DNA of 64,000 nt. Origin: Gonatopus flavifemur. Lineage: Eukaryota > Arthropoda > Insecta > Hymenoptera > Dryinidae. Every line of letters starts with the position of its first letter. Position 1 is the first letter of the stretch. The stretch lies in NCBI GenBank assembly GCA_018340375.1, contig JAFFJZ010000007.1, positions 29,610,001 through 29,674,000 on the forward strand, written 5' to 3'. The position numbers and the translations under genes were made by a program. Positions 23,581 to 34,236 of the stretch are shown here, piece after piece. The notes below the pieces were generated by a model. The model had not been told where the DNA came from and made no database searches. It was given only the letters and a program-made list of their open reading frames with translations.

Positions 23581-24293
23581 TTGACTGGGTGCTGGAGTAA
23601 GAGCTACCGCGATTGGAATAACAGTTTCTCCTCTTTTCTATCCGTGCGGATAAAATTATAACAGTTTTCAACGTTGGCTGAAAAATTGTTTACTGAGTTG
23701 TTCTTCGATATTCAATAGATTCACAAGCTGAAACTTGATTATAATTTTGTAACCCTATAGAGCGCTTAGCGGTATTATTTCGCTCGATAGTTTATCATGA
23801 CCGCATCAGGCGAATACATTTTTTCATCCCAATAGAAATTGAATTATAGAATTTTGTATTCGATGTGACGGAATAACCCGAATACCCACTTTATCTTCAT
23901 AAAATATTATGTTTTCCGATATTGCAAAATACAGAACGGACGAGTAATTAAAAGCTGATTGGAATGAATTTTAGATTTGAATCAATCGATGAGAGTGAAG
24001 AATAAAAGTGATTGGTTTTTAATTTACATATAAAAACGTTGCACCGCGTATCGGAAGAGTAGCTGAACAAATCGTACACCATTGCCGTCACTCTCCAAAA
24101 AGAAACCTATGCGTCGGCACGATGAGGATATATCGAAAGATGACACCAATGGAATGATTTGATTAAAACTTTGGATATTGTTCGTATGTATATATATATG
24201 TACATCGAGAGACGGAAGTAATGTATGCCATGTCGACTGCTGACCGCCATACATCAAAACACCAATGCACGAACAGACTAGAAGTCTTCTGGG

Positions 24294-24318
24294 TTCAGTC
24301 AGGCGTACCACGTCGAGC
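24294..24318 (+). promoter_or_regulatory. Possible insect core promoter (Inr plus MTE/bridge-like)
   Basis: TTCAGTC at 24294-24300 matches the arthropod initiator TCAGT, with A+1 at 24297. CGAGCG follows at exactly +18 to +23, as in the MTE (CSARCS...) and the first half of the bridge element (CGANC). No DPE match is seen at +28. The match could be chance in 64 kb, but the spacing is exact and the local sequence is less AT-rich. Confidence 0.3.
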
Positions 24319-24371
24319 GTGAAAATAACGTTTCCTAGAATTTTGTTGCTGTTAGCGTTAGAATTAAGTAC

Positions 24372-24416
24372 ATGGCTGAAACTGACAGAAAACACGACCA
24401 TGTGCGACTTTCAACA
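24372..24416 (+). other. Hypothetical first coding exon
   Basis: About 75 nt downstream of the putative initiator, the frame from the ATG near 24372 (context GTACATGG) reads MAETDRKHDHVRLST. It then meets CACGTAAAGC, a possible GT splice donor near 24417; without splicing it stops five codons later. This is an inference from signal spacing only. No protein family is recognised and no downstream exon was identified. Confidence 0.2.
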
Positions 24417-24762
24417 CGTAAAGCATAATATAATATTCAGTGGTTCGTAGAACGTGTCAAATCCATGAAATATCAGGACCAATTGGTAGGATGTGTATCG
24501 ATTGTACGCGCCTTCTCGAGTGCATTCGAATGAATCCGAGAGACGCGGCGGATTTTTTCTTCGCCTTTGCTTTTTGATATCTTTTCGTGTATCTAAAATT
24601 GTTTCGGATACTTGATACTTGATTTTGATGTGCAAACATGAGGGAAGAGCGAAAAGAATCATGTAAAATGACTCGGAAAATAATGGCTATGTGAGAAATT
24701 TTGTTATGAAAAGCGATGTTACGATTACAATGTGGGTCTATTAATTGGCATGGTGGGAACAA

Positions 24763-25092
24763 AATCCCAATCAGAAAAATCCGTAATATGCCAATGTTGA
24801 CAACAGGTGCAGTACAGTGCCAGTTGGGTCTCCAACACTTGATCAACACGTACGGGATCAGTACTGGATACATAAAAATACAGTCATATGCCTGTACTGA
24901 TAGACCAGTACTGAGAACTTAATACCGGCCAGGTACCAACCCAGTACTGGCCCTGCACTGATTGCGAATAATGGCATCAGTATTCAATCCCCAGTAAAGC
25001 GTTATCATTCCAGACAAATACCAGTACCCTGCCAGTGTTGGCTAGTACTAGTGCAGTACTGCGCTTGTTGTAAATTATTGCTGATTGGGATT
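24763..25092. mobile_element. MITE, AATCCCAATCAG ends
   Basis: AATCCCAATCAG at the left and CTGATTGGGATT at the right are exact inverted ends. Inside, GTGCAGTAC and CAGTACTG recur at least eight times, with CCAGTACTGGC and its inverse. No coding capacity. Confidence 0.75.
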
Positions 25093-25196
25093 ATCATTGA
25101 ACCATTATTGATGTATCACCCCCTCCTACACTCAGAAAAGAGAGTTGTAAAATTTACATCTCATTCAGTGAAAACCCAAATAACATGCAAGCTCAC

Positions 25197-26065
25197 CTTG
25201 TGGAAATAATTCTCTGAAATACTCTTCGAAAGTCTTCAGAACTCTGAATGAGATTCTCTGAAAATCTTAATATCCCTAACTATGTCAAGATAAACGTCAA
25301 TAAGTCTTGGTAATTCTGTAAAACGCTTGAAAAGTCTCATTTTCCCTGAAATCTTGGACTTTCCGTAAGAGTTATTGAGAGTTAATAAGACTTATTCGGA
25401 GTTTTATGGAAAAAGAAAAATATCAGCAAGAAAGATGGCTCGATAAGAGTTTTGAAGGTTTAAAAAGATTCATGAAGTAATAATAGTTAAATCGGTGAGG
25501 AATGCTTGAATAACAAATTCGATTATTATTATAAAGCGGAATATTTTTCTGGAACAGAGTATAACTTGAAAATAAATCGAAGTTCACCCTGGTTAAAAGA
25601 ACCTATTGAATCTGAAGAATGAAATTTCATGAGATTTGGTCAGAACATTGTCCGAGATTCAATGGGATTTGGCGAGATTCAATCAGATTCATATTGAAAG
25701 ATTCATATTCAATCGGAACATTGTCCAAGATTCATTCAGATTTGGCGAGAATCAGTGGAGTTTTTCAACTAGGGTAAACAAAACATCGAAATTATTTGTA
25801 CAGATCATCAATTTAAACATGTAAGTAAAGATATATCCTATATTTTTTTCCTGTAAAACTCTGAATAAGTTTTATTCACTCTCAGTAACTCTTGCGGAAA
25901 GTCTAAGATTTCAGGGAAAATAACACTTTTCAAGGGTTTTACAGAGTTATCAAGACTTATTAACGCTTTTCTTGACATAGTTAAGGATATTAAGACTTTC
26001 AGAGAGTCTCATTCAGAGTTCTGGAGATTTTTACAAAGCTTTTCATAGAATTATTTCCACGAGGG
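25197..26065. mobile_element. Foldback with about 225-bp arms
   Basis: The arms at 25197-25423 and 25841-26065 are inverted copies across almost their whole length. Shared blocks include GGAAATAATTCT, AGAACTCTGAATGAGA, AACTATGTCAAGA and TTTTCCCTGAAATCTT. The about 415-bp spacer contains a second element (25586-25775). No transposase. Confidence 0.85.
25586..25775. mobile_element. Nested MITE with ACCCTGGTT ends
   Basis: ACCCTGGTTAAAAG at the left and TTTTTCAACTAGGGT at the right are imperfect inverted ends. Inside, GAACATTGTCCRAGATTCA followed by ATTTGGCGAGA occurs twice, about 65 bp apart. It lies within the spacer of the surrounding foldback. Confidence 0.7.
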
Positions 26066-26324
26066 TGTTATAAGTTTGTCAGACTTGTCATTCGATCATT
26101 TTTGACTTGTTATTGACAACCTTGTCAGTGTAAGGCTCTTACAACTCTGTTTCAAGGGTTTTATGAGCTTGTATCCTTGTCATATGTTACCCAGGAGGCT
26201 TATGGCAACCTTGTCACAACCTTGCCTGACAACATTGCAGCAAGATTAAATTGTAATCTGGGAATATGGACGATTCAAAATATACTTCAAGCTACCAAAA
26301 TTTTAGTTGATTTCACACACAGCA

Positions 26325-26528
26325 GACATTTTTGTGTATTTTTAACACACGTGCGTGTCCCAAACGGTCCACTCAAAATTTGGGTTAAATATTGACACAA
26401 AGGATGTGAGAAATTAACACAACAGTGTTGAATTTACATCGAAAATATGTCAATTTGACACTCATATGTTTTGATTTTCAACATGAATTTTGATTGAACC
26501 TTTTCTGATACAAAATTTTCCACTGTGC
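26325..26528. mobile_element. Probable MITE, GCACAGTGGAAAATTTTG end
   Basis: The left CACAGCAGACATTTTTGTG and the inverse of the right end (GCACAGTGGAAAATTTTGTA) are related. The interior has AACACA/TGTGTT motifs on both strands. A related right end occurs at 20925-20957. Confidence 0.5.
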
Positions 26529-26673
26529 AGCGGAGGAAGTGACATGTATATCATTTGTGGTATATCTCACATTCGCTGTTGTGAATTCAACTGAAGTTGA
26601 AATGGCTCGATAGTTATATCTTGAATCATTCATATATTTGCTGAGCAGAATGTAAATTTTATAAGGTTCTTTT

Positions 26674-27422
26674 GAGGGGTAACGCCACTTATAGGAATTT
26701 TTTTTCGAATCTTATTCTCAAAAATGGCGGCTTGACGGGTGATGAACTGGAGTGCGGTGAGAATTCATAGTCTTGCGATGGGAGAAATAACTCAGTCCAG
26801 GATTCACCGTGAACAATCAACCAAAAATGATTAGTTTCTGTAACTCAACAGCTAGTACAATACATATCTGTTTTGAAAAATATGCATTTTTCACGAAATG
26901 GCATCGATTCGAAGGAAGAAGTAGTATTTTCACCACAAATTCCGTTATTTAATGTCAAAGAAAGAATGCGAATATTGATATTTCGAAAAACTCGTACGTA
27001 TTGTACTAGATGAACATATCACGAATACATTGAAAAAACTCCGAAGTGATTGATTGAAAATTGGCGGAGCTAGAGCTCCCACCGATTTTCGAAATGTTGT
27101 TCTGAGATAAACGCGTTCAATGTTTCAGGCGTTATAATTGATTATTCCTAATATTTTTCTATGTCTACAGCAACGGTATGTCCAATAAAACGATATCTTA
27201 TAAAGCAATGAATCTGAGCAAGAATAGGTCCAAAGTGTTGTTTTCGAAAGTTGCCGCGCTAGAACGTTAACGCGCTTGTGTGCGCTTCTACTCCTACGTC
27301 TCAAAAATCGCTCTCCCACTTCAAATATCGATTGGCAACTTACGGTACATATATAATTTTCGTGCCCTCAAATAGTACTTTGAGCCAAAAAAAAGTTCTT
27401 TGAAAGTTTGGCGTTACCCCTC
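26674..27422. mobile_element. 749-bp element, GAGGGGTAACGCCA TIRs
   Basis: GAGGGGTAACGCCA (26674-26687) and TGGCGTTACCCCTC (27409-27422) are exact 14-bp inverted ends. The interior is not palindromic, unlike most elements here, so this may be a deletion derivative of a larger transposon. A 64-codon minus-strand frame at 27125-27319 shows no transposase motif. Confidence 0.75.
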
Positions 27423-27501
27423 GAGGTGTAATGTTTGCGTTATGAGATGAACTAAAAAAATTCGTTGAAGAAAGCATGGTGATTTTGCAATATTTTCCCC
27501 C

Positions 27502-27919
27502 CACTCTCTAAATCTGGAAGAGTAAAAAATCACGCAACCCACTCCGCTGAGTCATAAAACTCTGGTGAAAAGTTCCGCTCACAGAAGCGAATGTTGGAAC
27601 AAATGGAGCGTGAAAATGTTTCATTTTTCGCTTCTTTCACGCTTAGATGTTGCTTCGCTTACTCTTCCGTGTCGCTTCATACGCTTCATTTTCACTAGGG
27701 AAGTGAGCCAGTCCGCTTCGAGTGGAATTTTTACTCACTTAGAGGGAACTTTTACTTTTTTTAGTGAAAAATTCATTCCAGAATTGGAGTGGCTGTGAAT
27801 TTCTAGCCTCAAACTTTAGACTATTACTCTGAAGAGTGGACATTTTACTCGAAATTTCCACAAGTTCACCTCTGGGTGGCTAAAGAGTAAAATCTCACTC
27901 TGAAAATCTTAGAGAGCAT
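27502..27919. mobile_element. MITE, CACTCTCTAA ends, copy 2, interrupted
   Basis: ACTCTCTAAATCTGGAAGAG and the inverted right end TCTTAGAGAGCA are its termini. GTGAGCCAGTCCGCTTCGAG and AGAATTGGAGTGGCTGTGA match the copy at 10535-10812. About 140 bp of unrelated sequence (27558-27700) interrupts it where copy 1 is continuous. Confidence 0.8.
27558..27700. mobile_element. Nested MITE of ACCCTGGTGAAAAT family
   Basis: ACTCTGGTGAAAAG at the left and CTTCATTTTCACTAGGG at the right, with GGAGCGTG, GCTTCGCTTAC and CGCTTCATACGCTTC inside, identify this family (4637, 35811). It is inserted in the TACTCTCTAA MITE. Confidence 0.75.
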
Positions 27920-29340
27920 AGAATTCGAACATGAGGCCAATTTTCGAGGAATTTCTGGGGTGCTTTTTTGGAATTTAGTGCATAAGTGAATATGAAAAGT
28001 TTTCAAAGATAAAAGAATAAAATTTAAAATACGCAATGATAGAGAGCTATCATTATTTTTGGTTGAAATTTCAATTAAAACAATCCCCTCATTCCTTATG
28101 TCCATGGCAAAAAATCTGTGGGAATAGTTATTCATTGGGAATAAATAATCATTTTCTGATTATCATTTTGATTGAATTTTTTCTAACTCTTCAATTTTAA
28201 ATCCATTCCGATGAATCGCATACCTACCGAATGAGGGCATTTTTAATCGAAATCCTAAAGTCACGCATATTTTCTTTTTTCAAATTCATCAAACTATTCC
28301 TGGTTTACAATTATATCGTGTTCAGGTAAATTTAATTTTCAAAGCGTGACATCCAATCAATGTTCAGTGGATTATATCTATATTGACGGACATCGTGACA
28401 TTGATTGAAATTCGACACAACAGTTTAACGATATTGAGAGAAAAAATGTTATATTTTTCAAAATATTGATGAAGGCCAAAAATTTCCATTCAAATCATTG
28501 GCGTCTTCCACAACCAATTTTCCCATTTCATGCCACGAAATTTTGATTATTGAATATATTCAACTCATACATCCGAAATACTGGATTTCAATACGCATAT
28601 TCCGAGAGAAAATAGTTTTCTGTGTTTTTTGTTTTCTAGAGCGAACAAAGTGTTCATCAATATTGGATTACTTATGTTGAAAACAGGGCATTCATTTCTA
28701 ATGAAAATTGAGAATGAAATTGAATCAGAGCAAATATTAAACTTCAAGGTACTCATCAATAGTTACATGATTCACATTTAATGAAAAGAATGAAAATGTC
28801 ATTGTTGAATGTGGAAATCGAAATTGACTTTTACGTGACTAATTAAATAATTTGATCCGAACAAATGAAAAACATTAAATGAAAATATTGTGTGAGTGAA
28901 GAAGGGTATAAAAAAAGTGGGAACAATGATAAATAATTCATATAAAATTTAATACTGTGTCGTAAATAACGGATAAGTCTTTTGTTCATTATTTATTGTG
29001 AAATGCATTCCATGTAAATCCGGTGTGAAATTTAACGTCCATTTATTGCATGATTTTTAATCTTTTGACTAATGACGTAAAATTTGTTTACGTACGTGGA
29101 AAACATTATGCAGAAAATTTTGATTTTCATAGAAACAAATAATCTTTTCATATTGCAACCTTAGTTTTTTTATTTTCATTTTTTTTTAATGAATTACTTT
29201 TTTAATACATGAAATATAATGTTAAATCTATTTTTCTGATTTAAGCACTTCTCAAAGTGTGTTCCTTCTCTTCTTCTTTATCATCTTCAAAGTTTTAATA
29301 CATGGATATAATGAGTATCAATTAATGATTTCCAGTTCTA
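27920..29340. other. No gene or element recognised
   Basis: AT-rich sequence with only short frames. No inverted-repeat termini were found. Confidence 0.45.
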
Positions 29341-29570
29341 TACACGGGAAAAGAGATCAGTTTAAATGAACATTCAACCTTCAAGCGCGTATGAACCCAT
29401 TTTTTTCGTTAGAATAACAATTTTCTTCATTGATTGAACCAAATTTACACAATTTTCTCTGAAAATTACTCGAATCAATAAAAAAAAATGTGATTTTAAT
29501 GAAGAGAAAATGGGTCCATATGCGTTTATAATTTAAATAGTTAATTCAACGAATCTTTTCTTACCGTGTA
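29341..29570. mobile_element. TA-bounded MITE, CACGGGAAAAG ends
   Basis: TACACGGGAAAAGAGATCAG at the left and CTTTTCTTACCGTGTA at the right are imperfect inverted ends. The arms contain GCGTATGAACCCATTTT and AAAATGGGTCCATATGCGT in opposite orientation. Confidence 0.7.
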
Positions 29571-29779
29571 GTTAAAATAAATATTCAACTTGAAAACGTA
29601 TACAGTCTCATTTTTTTCCGTTGAAATGACAAATTTTTTAACAGATTTAACCAATTTTAGATGATTAATTTTTTAAATTGGTTAAATCAATTTAAAAAAT
29701 ACTTATTCTAACAAAAAAAAAATGAGTCAATTTGCGTTTACAAGTTAAATAGTTATTTCAACTCATTCTTTTCCGTGCA
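29571..29779. mobile_element. Second MITE, adjacent to the previous one
   Basis: It abuts the element at 29341-29570 and shows the same pattern: ATTCAACTTGAAAACGTATA and TCTCATTTTTTTCCGTT are inverted as AAAAAAAAATGAGTCAA and TTGCGTTTACAAGTTAAAT. The right end is TTTTCCGTGCA and the left terminus is missing. Either a tandem partial copy or a nested relative. Confidence 0.55.
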
Positions 29780-30537
29780 AACCCTGAATATTTGCTTGAA
29801 TAGAAATTGACGCATGGTCCAATACCGGCAATGTGAGCTTACATTGCCACACATGGTTTCATTCAACGAAAGGGAAACTTCAGAAAACTAATCAAAGTGC
29901 ACTAAATATTTATCCAACGCTTGTTTACCAAAATTATACCGTTGGTTATTCAACATTGGTGACAAAATGGTTGAAGATAGTTGGTTTAATTATCGGCAGT
30001 ATTGATTCGTGATTGGCAGACAACCGTCGGCACCGTTGGCTTATAGTCCCGGCATCACTGAGTGATTGTAAGGAGTGAATTAAACATTTTATAGAAAAAA
30101 ACAATATGCCTAATCATGCTGTGATTTTACTATATCATTATTAACGAATTCATTCGAGGTCTTGATGATCGAACTGTGTCTTGAATTTCATTCAACTTTG
30201 ACAATCTACCAAGTATTAATATTTTATTAAACTCAATTTTACCTACTCTATTATTAAAGAAGAGACCTCTAATATGTGCTACATCATTGTCCAAGATCTT
30301 CACGTTGAGAAAGAATCTGATACTGATACAAATAATAATATGAGATGATGATTCGTGGTTATCATAACGAATTTAATTAATTCTTCCGTTCGTTTCAGAA
30401 GAAAAGACATTAATTTTTATTTGTAATGTAAATTTAATTTTCTATGATACGTACAATACCATTCCATTCTGTTGTAGATTATTTTACATAAAGAGGCAAA
30501 ATGATTTGAATGAAATCGTATCAATATGAAACTTAGT
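29780..30537. other. No gene recognised
   Basis: 29805-30060 has CCGGCA, TTGGC and GCCAAT-type motifs suggesting a decayed repeat. The rest is featureless and AT-rich. Confidence 0.35.
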
Positions 30538-30889
30538 TGCACGGAGAGAAAAATACAGATCACTATCCATGGACCAGATTGGAATTGACAAGAAAAATTA
30601 TGGTATTTTCATCTGATCCTAGAAAACTCCACAATAATTTATAATGATGTCCAGTACAATATTTACTGAATAAGTAATTTTCCTGAAAATCCGTGAATTT
30701 CTGAATTTTATTACAAGAATTTCTACTGTGTGAATTGGAAAACGTACTTATAATCCTTATGGGGAACTATTTTACTGTGTGGAAATATAAATCTTCATTA
30801 AAATGAAAACTCGGTCTGGCGGTGATATGATGTACAGTAAAAAATATTGGATTTTACATGAAAAAGTAATGGATTATTCTCTCCGTATA
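30538..30889. mobile_element. MITE, CACGGAGAGAAAAATA ends
   Basis: TGCACGGAGAGAAAAATACA at the left and TTATTCTCTCCGTAT at the right are inverted. Inner similarity is weaker. The frame starting at 30803 runs out of its right end and has no recognisable domain. Confidence 0.6.
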
Positions 30890-31664
30890 CAAATTCGTTT
30901 AAAGTACGAGACAACATTCATCAAATTCATGTTTCTACGTGACGCTGGAATGATTTTGGTTGAAGCTTTGGATGAATACTTACGAAATATCAAAATCCAA
31001 TCCACAATTTATCTTTCCCGGGTACTCGGAGTGGAGTACTTTCAGTGGAAGGGAACATACAAGGAGAAAAATGCAGGTCGAAAATATAGTAATCTTCAAT
31101 CAAAATTGGAGAATATTTCTCAAAATCTAAGAGTATTTCTTGAATGCATAATAAAGTAATTATCAATACTAGTTAAAAAAATAGAGAAACAAATGAAGTT
31201 CCCAAAAGTTGCGCGTCAAATTTTACAAAAACAATAACAAAATTTCAATATCCTATTATTCACTTTGTGAAATTTCATACGCGATTTTTGGAGAGTTCAT
31301 ATGTTTTTCCATTTTTTATTAAGTATTGATAATTTTTCATGGTTTTTCTAATACAATTACACAAACAAGTGGACCGTTTTATCTTTATTACGCATCTAAG
31401 AAAAACTCTCAGATTTTAAGAAATGTTCTCAAATTTGTATTAAAGATTACTATCTTTCCGACCTGAATTTTTCTTCGTGTAACAAAATTATGAATAAAGA
31501 ACTTGATAGCGAGGGAAGCATTTTTTTCATCAATCACGTACTTTCAAAGGGCTCGGAAAAAAAGTAAGTAACTGCAAGATGGACAGCCATTTTTGTAGCT
31601 CCTGTTGTTGAATTTGCAACTGCTGCAGCCAAATTTCTAACTTTTTCAGCGAAATTTTGGCTGA
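30890..31664. other. No gene recognised
   Basis: This contains the 3' part of a 118-codon frame (30803-31159). No domain, signal peptide or repeat is evident, and the frame begins inside a MITE. The rest is featureless. Confidence 0.35.
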
Positions 31665-32730
31665 TACACTGAGAGAAAAAAATAGTGGAATTTAATATTT
31701 TTTAACTATTTTTTTGAGATGTCAAGGGACTCGACTATGAAAAATAGTAGAAATTGTTAGTTCAATAGATCATGAATGTTCGTGAAAAATACCATATTTT
31801 TCCACCAAGTATTGATCGTAAAATGAACTATTTAATCTTACCCATCGAAAAGGGAAAATTTTTGACTATTTTTTGGTAGTAAAATCAACTACTGCTTCCA
31901 TACTACGAATAGTAAGAGCACAAAAGATCCTTGCTATTAAACATTAGTCAGATTACCTATTTTTTTTACTATTCAGTGTAGTTGAAAAAAATATCAGGAT
32001 AAATGGGAAAAAAGAATCGCTTCCACGAGAATTGAACACAGGACGTTGGGGCTGAACGCCGAGATTCTATCACTCAAGCCACCGCCGGTCGCTTGAGTAA
32101 ATGGATCTCCTTTGGGTATATCAACTCGCGTTCATTCTTCAAACTTGGATATCTCGAAAACTGAGCCACACTAGGATATAAGCCAAAGCACAGCTGCTTA
32201 AGATACACGTATAGCTTGATGATTCCATCAATAATTTCAATAGTCTCGGATTTTTCCTACGTAATTGAACTTTCTGTATCAACTTACTCAAGTTTACTGA
32301 TATAAAGTTAGTTGTTCTGCTCAATATATTTTTTACTAATCGAAATTGTAAAGCTTAGTATAAGCATTCGTAAATTTTATTAACCTATGAATCGATGGTA
32401 GATATTATGCCAAATCTTATACTTTGGAAAGCAGTCATGTTGACTAAGCAAATTTTTGTGTGCTAATCAAAAATAAATAATCTGAACTGTAAATAGGAAT
32501 AGGTTCTTGGAGTTGATTTTACTATTCAAGGGTAGTAGAAAGTTTTACTGAGAAATAAGTTCCAACTACCTTTATTTTCTTCACAAATTTTTGTAGTATC
32601 TTCAACGATTTTGAATTAGTTACTTTCACTTTATGATCATGCAAATATACTAATGCATTAGTTGATGTAACTAATATGCGTTTTACTGATCAAAATAGTA
32701 CAATTTACAATTGACTTTTCTCTCAGTGTA
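31665..32730. mobile_element. TA-bounded 1.07-kb element, CACTGAGAGAAAA ends
   Basis: TACACTGAGAGAAAA and TTTTCTCTCAGTGTA are exact inverted ends. AACTATTTT and ACTATT motifs line the left arm, and AGTAACT and TACTATTC motifs the right. A tRNA-like sequence lies near the middle (32011-32090) and appears to be an insertion. Confidence 0.75.
32011..32090 (-). ncRNA. tRNA-like sequence or SINE head
   Basis: On the minus strand, box A-like TGGCTTGAGTGATAG (32067-32081) is followed by box B-like GTGTTCAATTCTC (32027-32039), and then GATTCTTTTTT, a Pol III-type T-run terminator. The layout and part of the sequence resemble the tRNA-like segment at 3400. Full cloverleaf pairing is poor, so a tRNA pseudogene or tRNA-derived SINE is likelier than a functional tRNA. 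Confidence 0.5.
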
Positions 32731-32796
32731 TTGCTGAGAAATAAGTTGTTCCGTGAGTGCTAAAGTATTAATTTATAAGAGCTGAAATTCAGCTGA

Positions 32797-32998
32797 TACA
32801 CTAAGAAAACTGTTTAGTTGTCGTGACTAAAAATTTAGTGAAATACCACTCAAATAAAAAATTTAGTTGTCGCAAAAATATATCAGTTGCTTCAACTGAA
32901 ATTTTTGGTTGAAAAAAACAATATTTCAGTTCAGGCAACTCAAAATTTTTATCTGATGCTGTTTTTGGTTACTGCAACCAAACAATTTTTTCAGTGTA
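32797..32998. mobile_element. TA-bounded foldback, CACTAAGAAAACTG ends
   Basis: TACACTAAGAAAACTGTTTA at the left and CAACCAAACAATTTTTTCAGTGTA at the right are inverted. TTTAGTTG, CAACTGAAATTTTTGGTTG and CAGTTGC occur on both arms. Reading frames through it are repeat artefacts. Confidence 0.75.
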
Positions 32999-32999
32999 C

Positions 33000-33972
33000 A
33001 GTTAAAAATTTCTTTCCGTGGGGAATATTGATATTGATTGAAGTCTTCAGTGTTGAAGAAAAAAACCATGCTTATTTGAATGGTTTTGGAATCAATCCAG
33101 TGCACAAGCTGTATCGACGAGTGTATCGACGCAGTCTCATGGATGGAATAGTAATGATAATCGTCACGGTAGTGATCTAAAGTCGTAGAAATCCATGTTA
33201 TGCGACTGATAGTACAATATTTCCAATCAGGGCGAATTTAATGTAAAGTACGCATGCTTAATAGATTTATACTTCTCGCTGAGAAGTGAAAAACGCTGCC
33301 AAACCGGCACATGGCTTCCTCGTTTGTATTGGAAAACAGTGTGAATTCCTAACGAATCTTCTCCCACATTTGTCAACCCACTGGGATGAAACTCATATGA
33401 GAGCACTATTACCTCGGTCCACAACTGTGATAAAAAAAATAAAACGATTGTGCGAGAAAAATCAAATAATGATATCAATTTTAGTGTGAAACTAATTTTT
33501 CCTTGATGTGTTTAAACAATTCTTCTTTGAAACTTCTTCATTGCTAATTCATTCACGCGTGTGCACACGTGTGTCTAAAGAATCCTTATGTTTCTTTTCT
33601 TTCATTCCCACTAGTTTAGCGATGGGCTGAAATAAATATAACACGAATCTAATGATTGTTTTTTTCAAACCGAATACGGGGTCCAAAATACAAATTTTAC
33701 CTATATTTTTTGAGACGATTTTTCCCGTTGAATCAAATGACGATATCAATTTTTATGTAGGACTAATTTTTCATTGGAAATTATTTTCAAATCCGGAAAC
33801 AAATAATTGGTTATCATATGGATAGCTGAAACTTAGCTGCGGGAGCATTTTTTTCAGCTGTTACAACTACTCACTTAGCTGTAACAGCGAGAAATCTAAC
33901 TACCACAGCTAAATTATTTCACTATCCAAATATTCATCATAGAATTTCTACGATCACTTGCTATGATATTTA
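33000..33972. repeat. Direct repeat pair, otherwise no gene
   Basis: ATCAAATAATGATATCAATT with TGAAACTAATTTTTC (33461-33507) recurs as ATCAAATGACGATATCAATT with AGGACTAATTTTTC (33732-33778), about 271 bp downstream. 33810-33930 holds TAGCTG/CAGCTA-rich MITE debris. No coding gene recognised. Confidence 0.45.
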
Positions 33973-34064
33973 TTAACCCTGCGTGTGTACACTTGTTTTA
34001 CGAGACATGATGCGTACATTGGGTCACGTTCCTCAAAAGACCCAGTGTGCACACGCAGGGTTAA
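33973..34064. mobile_element. TTAA-bounded palindrome, 92 bp
   Basis: TTAACCCTGCGTGTGTACAC (from 33973) is inverted as GTGTGCACACGCAGGGTTAA (to 34064). Inner pairing GGGTC/GACCC continues. TTAA at both borders with CCCTG-starting TIRs is characteristic of piggyBac-like elements. Confidence 0.8.
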
Positions 34065-34070
34065 TAAATA

Positions 34071-34236
34071 ATGTTTTCGAAATTTGAAGAAACAAAACGA
34101 AAATTGAAAACCCACCTTGGAATTAAAAACATTATTTAAAGAATGCGATGTGAGATTTTTGGTCTTTAACAGCTGAATATTATGGCATTCGATTACTCTT
34201 AATTCGTTTCGATGAACAATTCAAACTTTGGCAACT
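34071..34236. mobile_element. ATGTTGCTGAAGTTTGAAT MITE, copy 2, decayed
   Basis: The right part (AATTCGTTTCGATGAACAAT then CAAACTTTGGCAACTT), and an internal block around TTGGAATTAAAAACATYA, match the copy at 19554. The left end ATGTTTTCGAAATTTGAAG is diverged. Confidence 0.6.

Larger units (their letters stand above)
23581..24762. other. Repeat-poor interval with possible promoter/exon
   Basis: No foldbacks. It contains two of the longer non-palindromic frames of the window on the minus strand (125 codons ending near 24024 and a frame from 24873 down to 24457). Neither has a recognisable domain, and the second runs into the MITE at 24763. Confidence 0.35.

Noticed and set aside
24024..24401. 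125-codon minus-strand ATG frame as a host gene
   Set aside because: No domain, signal or neighbouring exon recognised. Kept only as context for the interval.
24457..24873. 138-codon minus-strand frame
   Set aside because: It starts inside the MITE at 24763 and has no family signature. Composition is compatible with chance.
30803..31159. 118-codon plus-strand frame
   Set aside because: It begins inside a MITE and has no recognisable domain.
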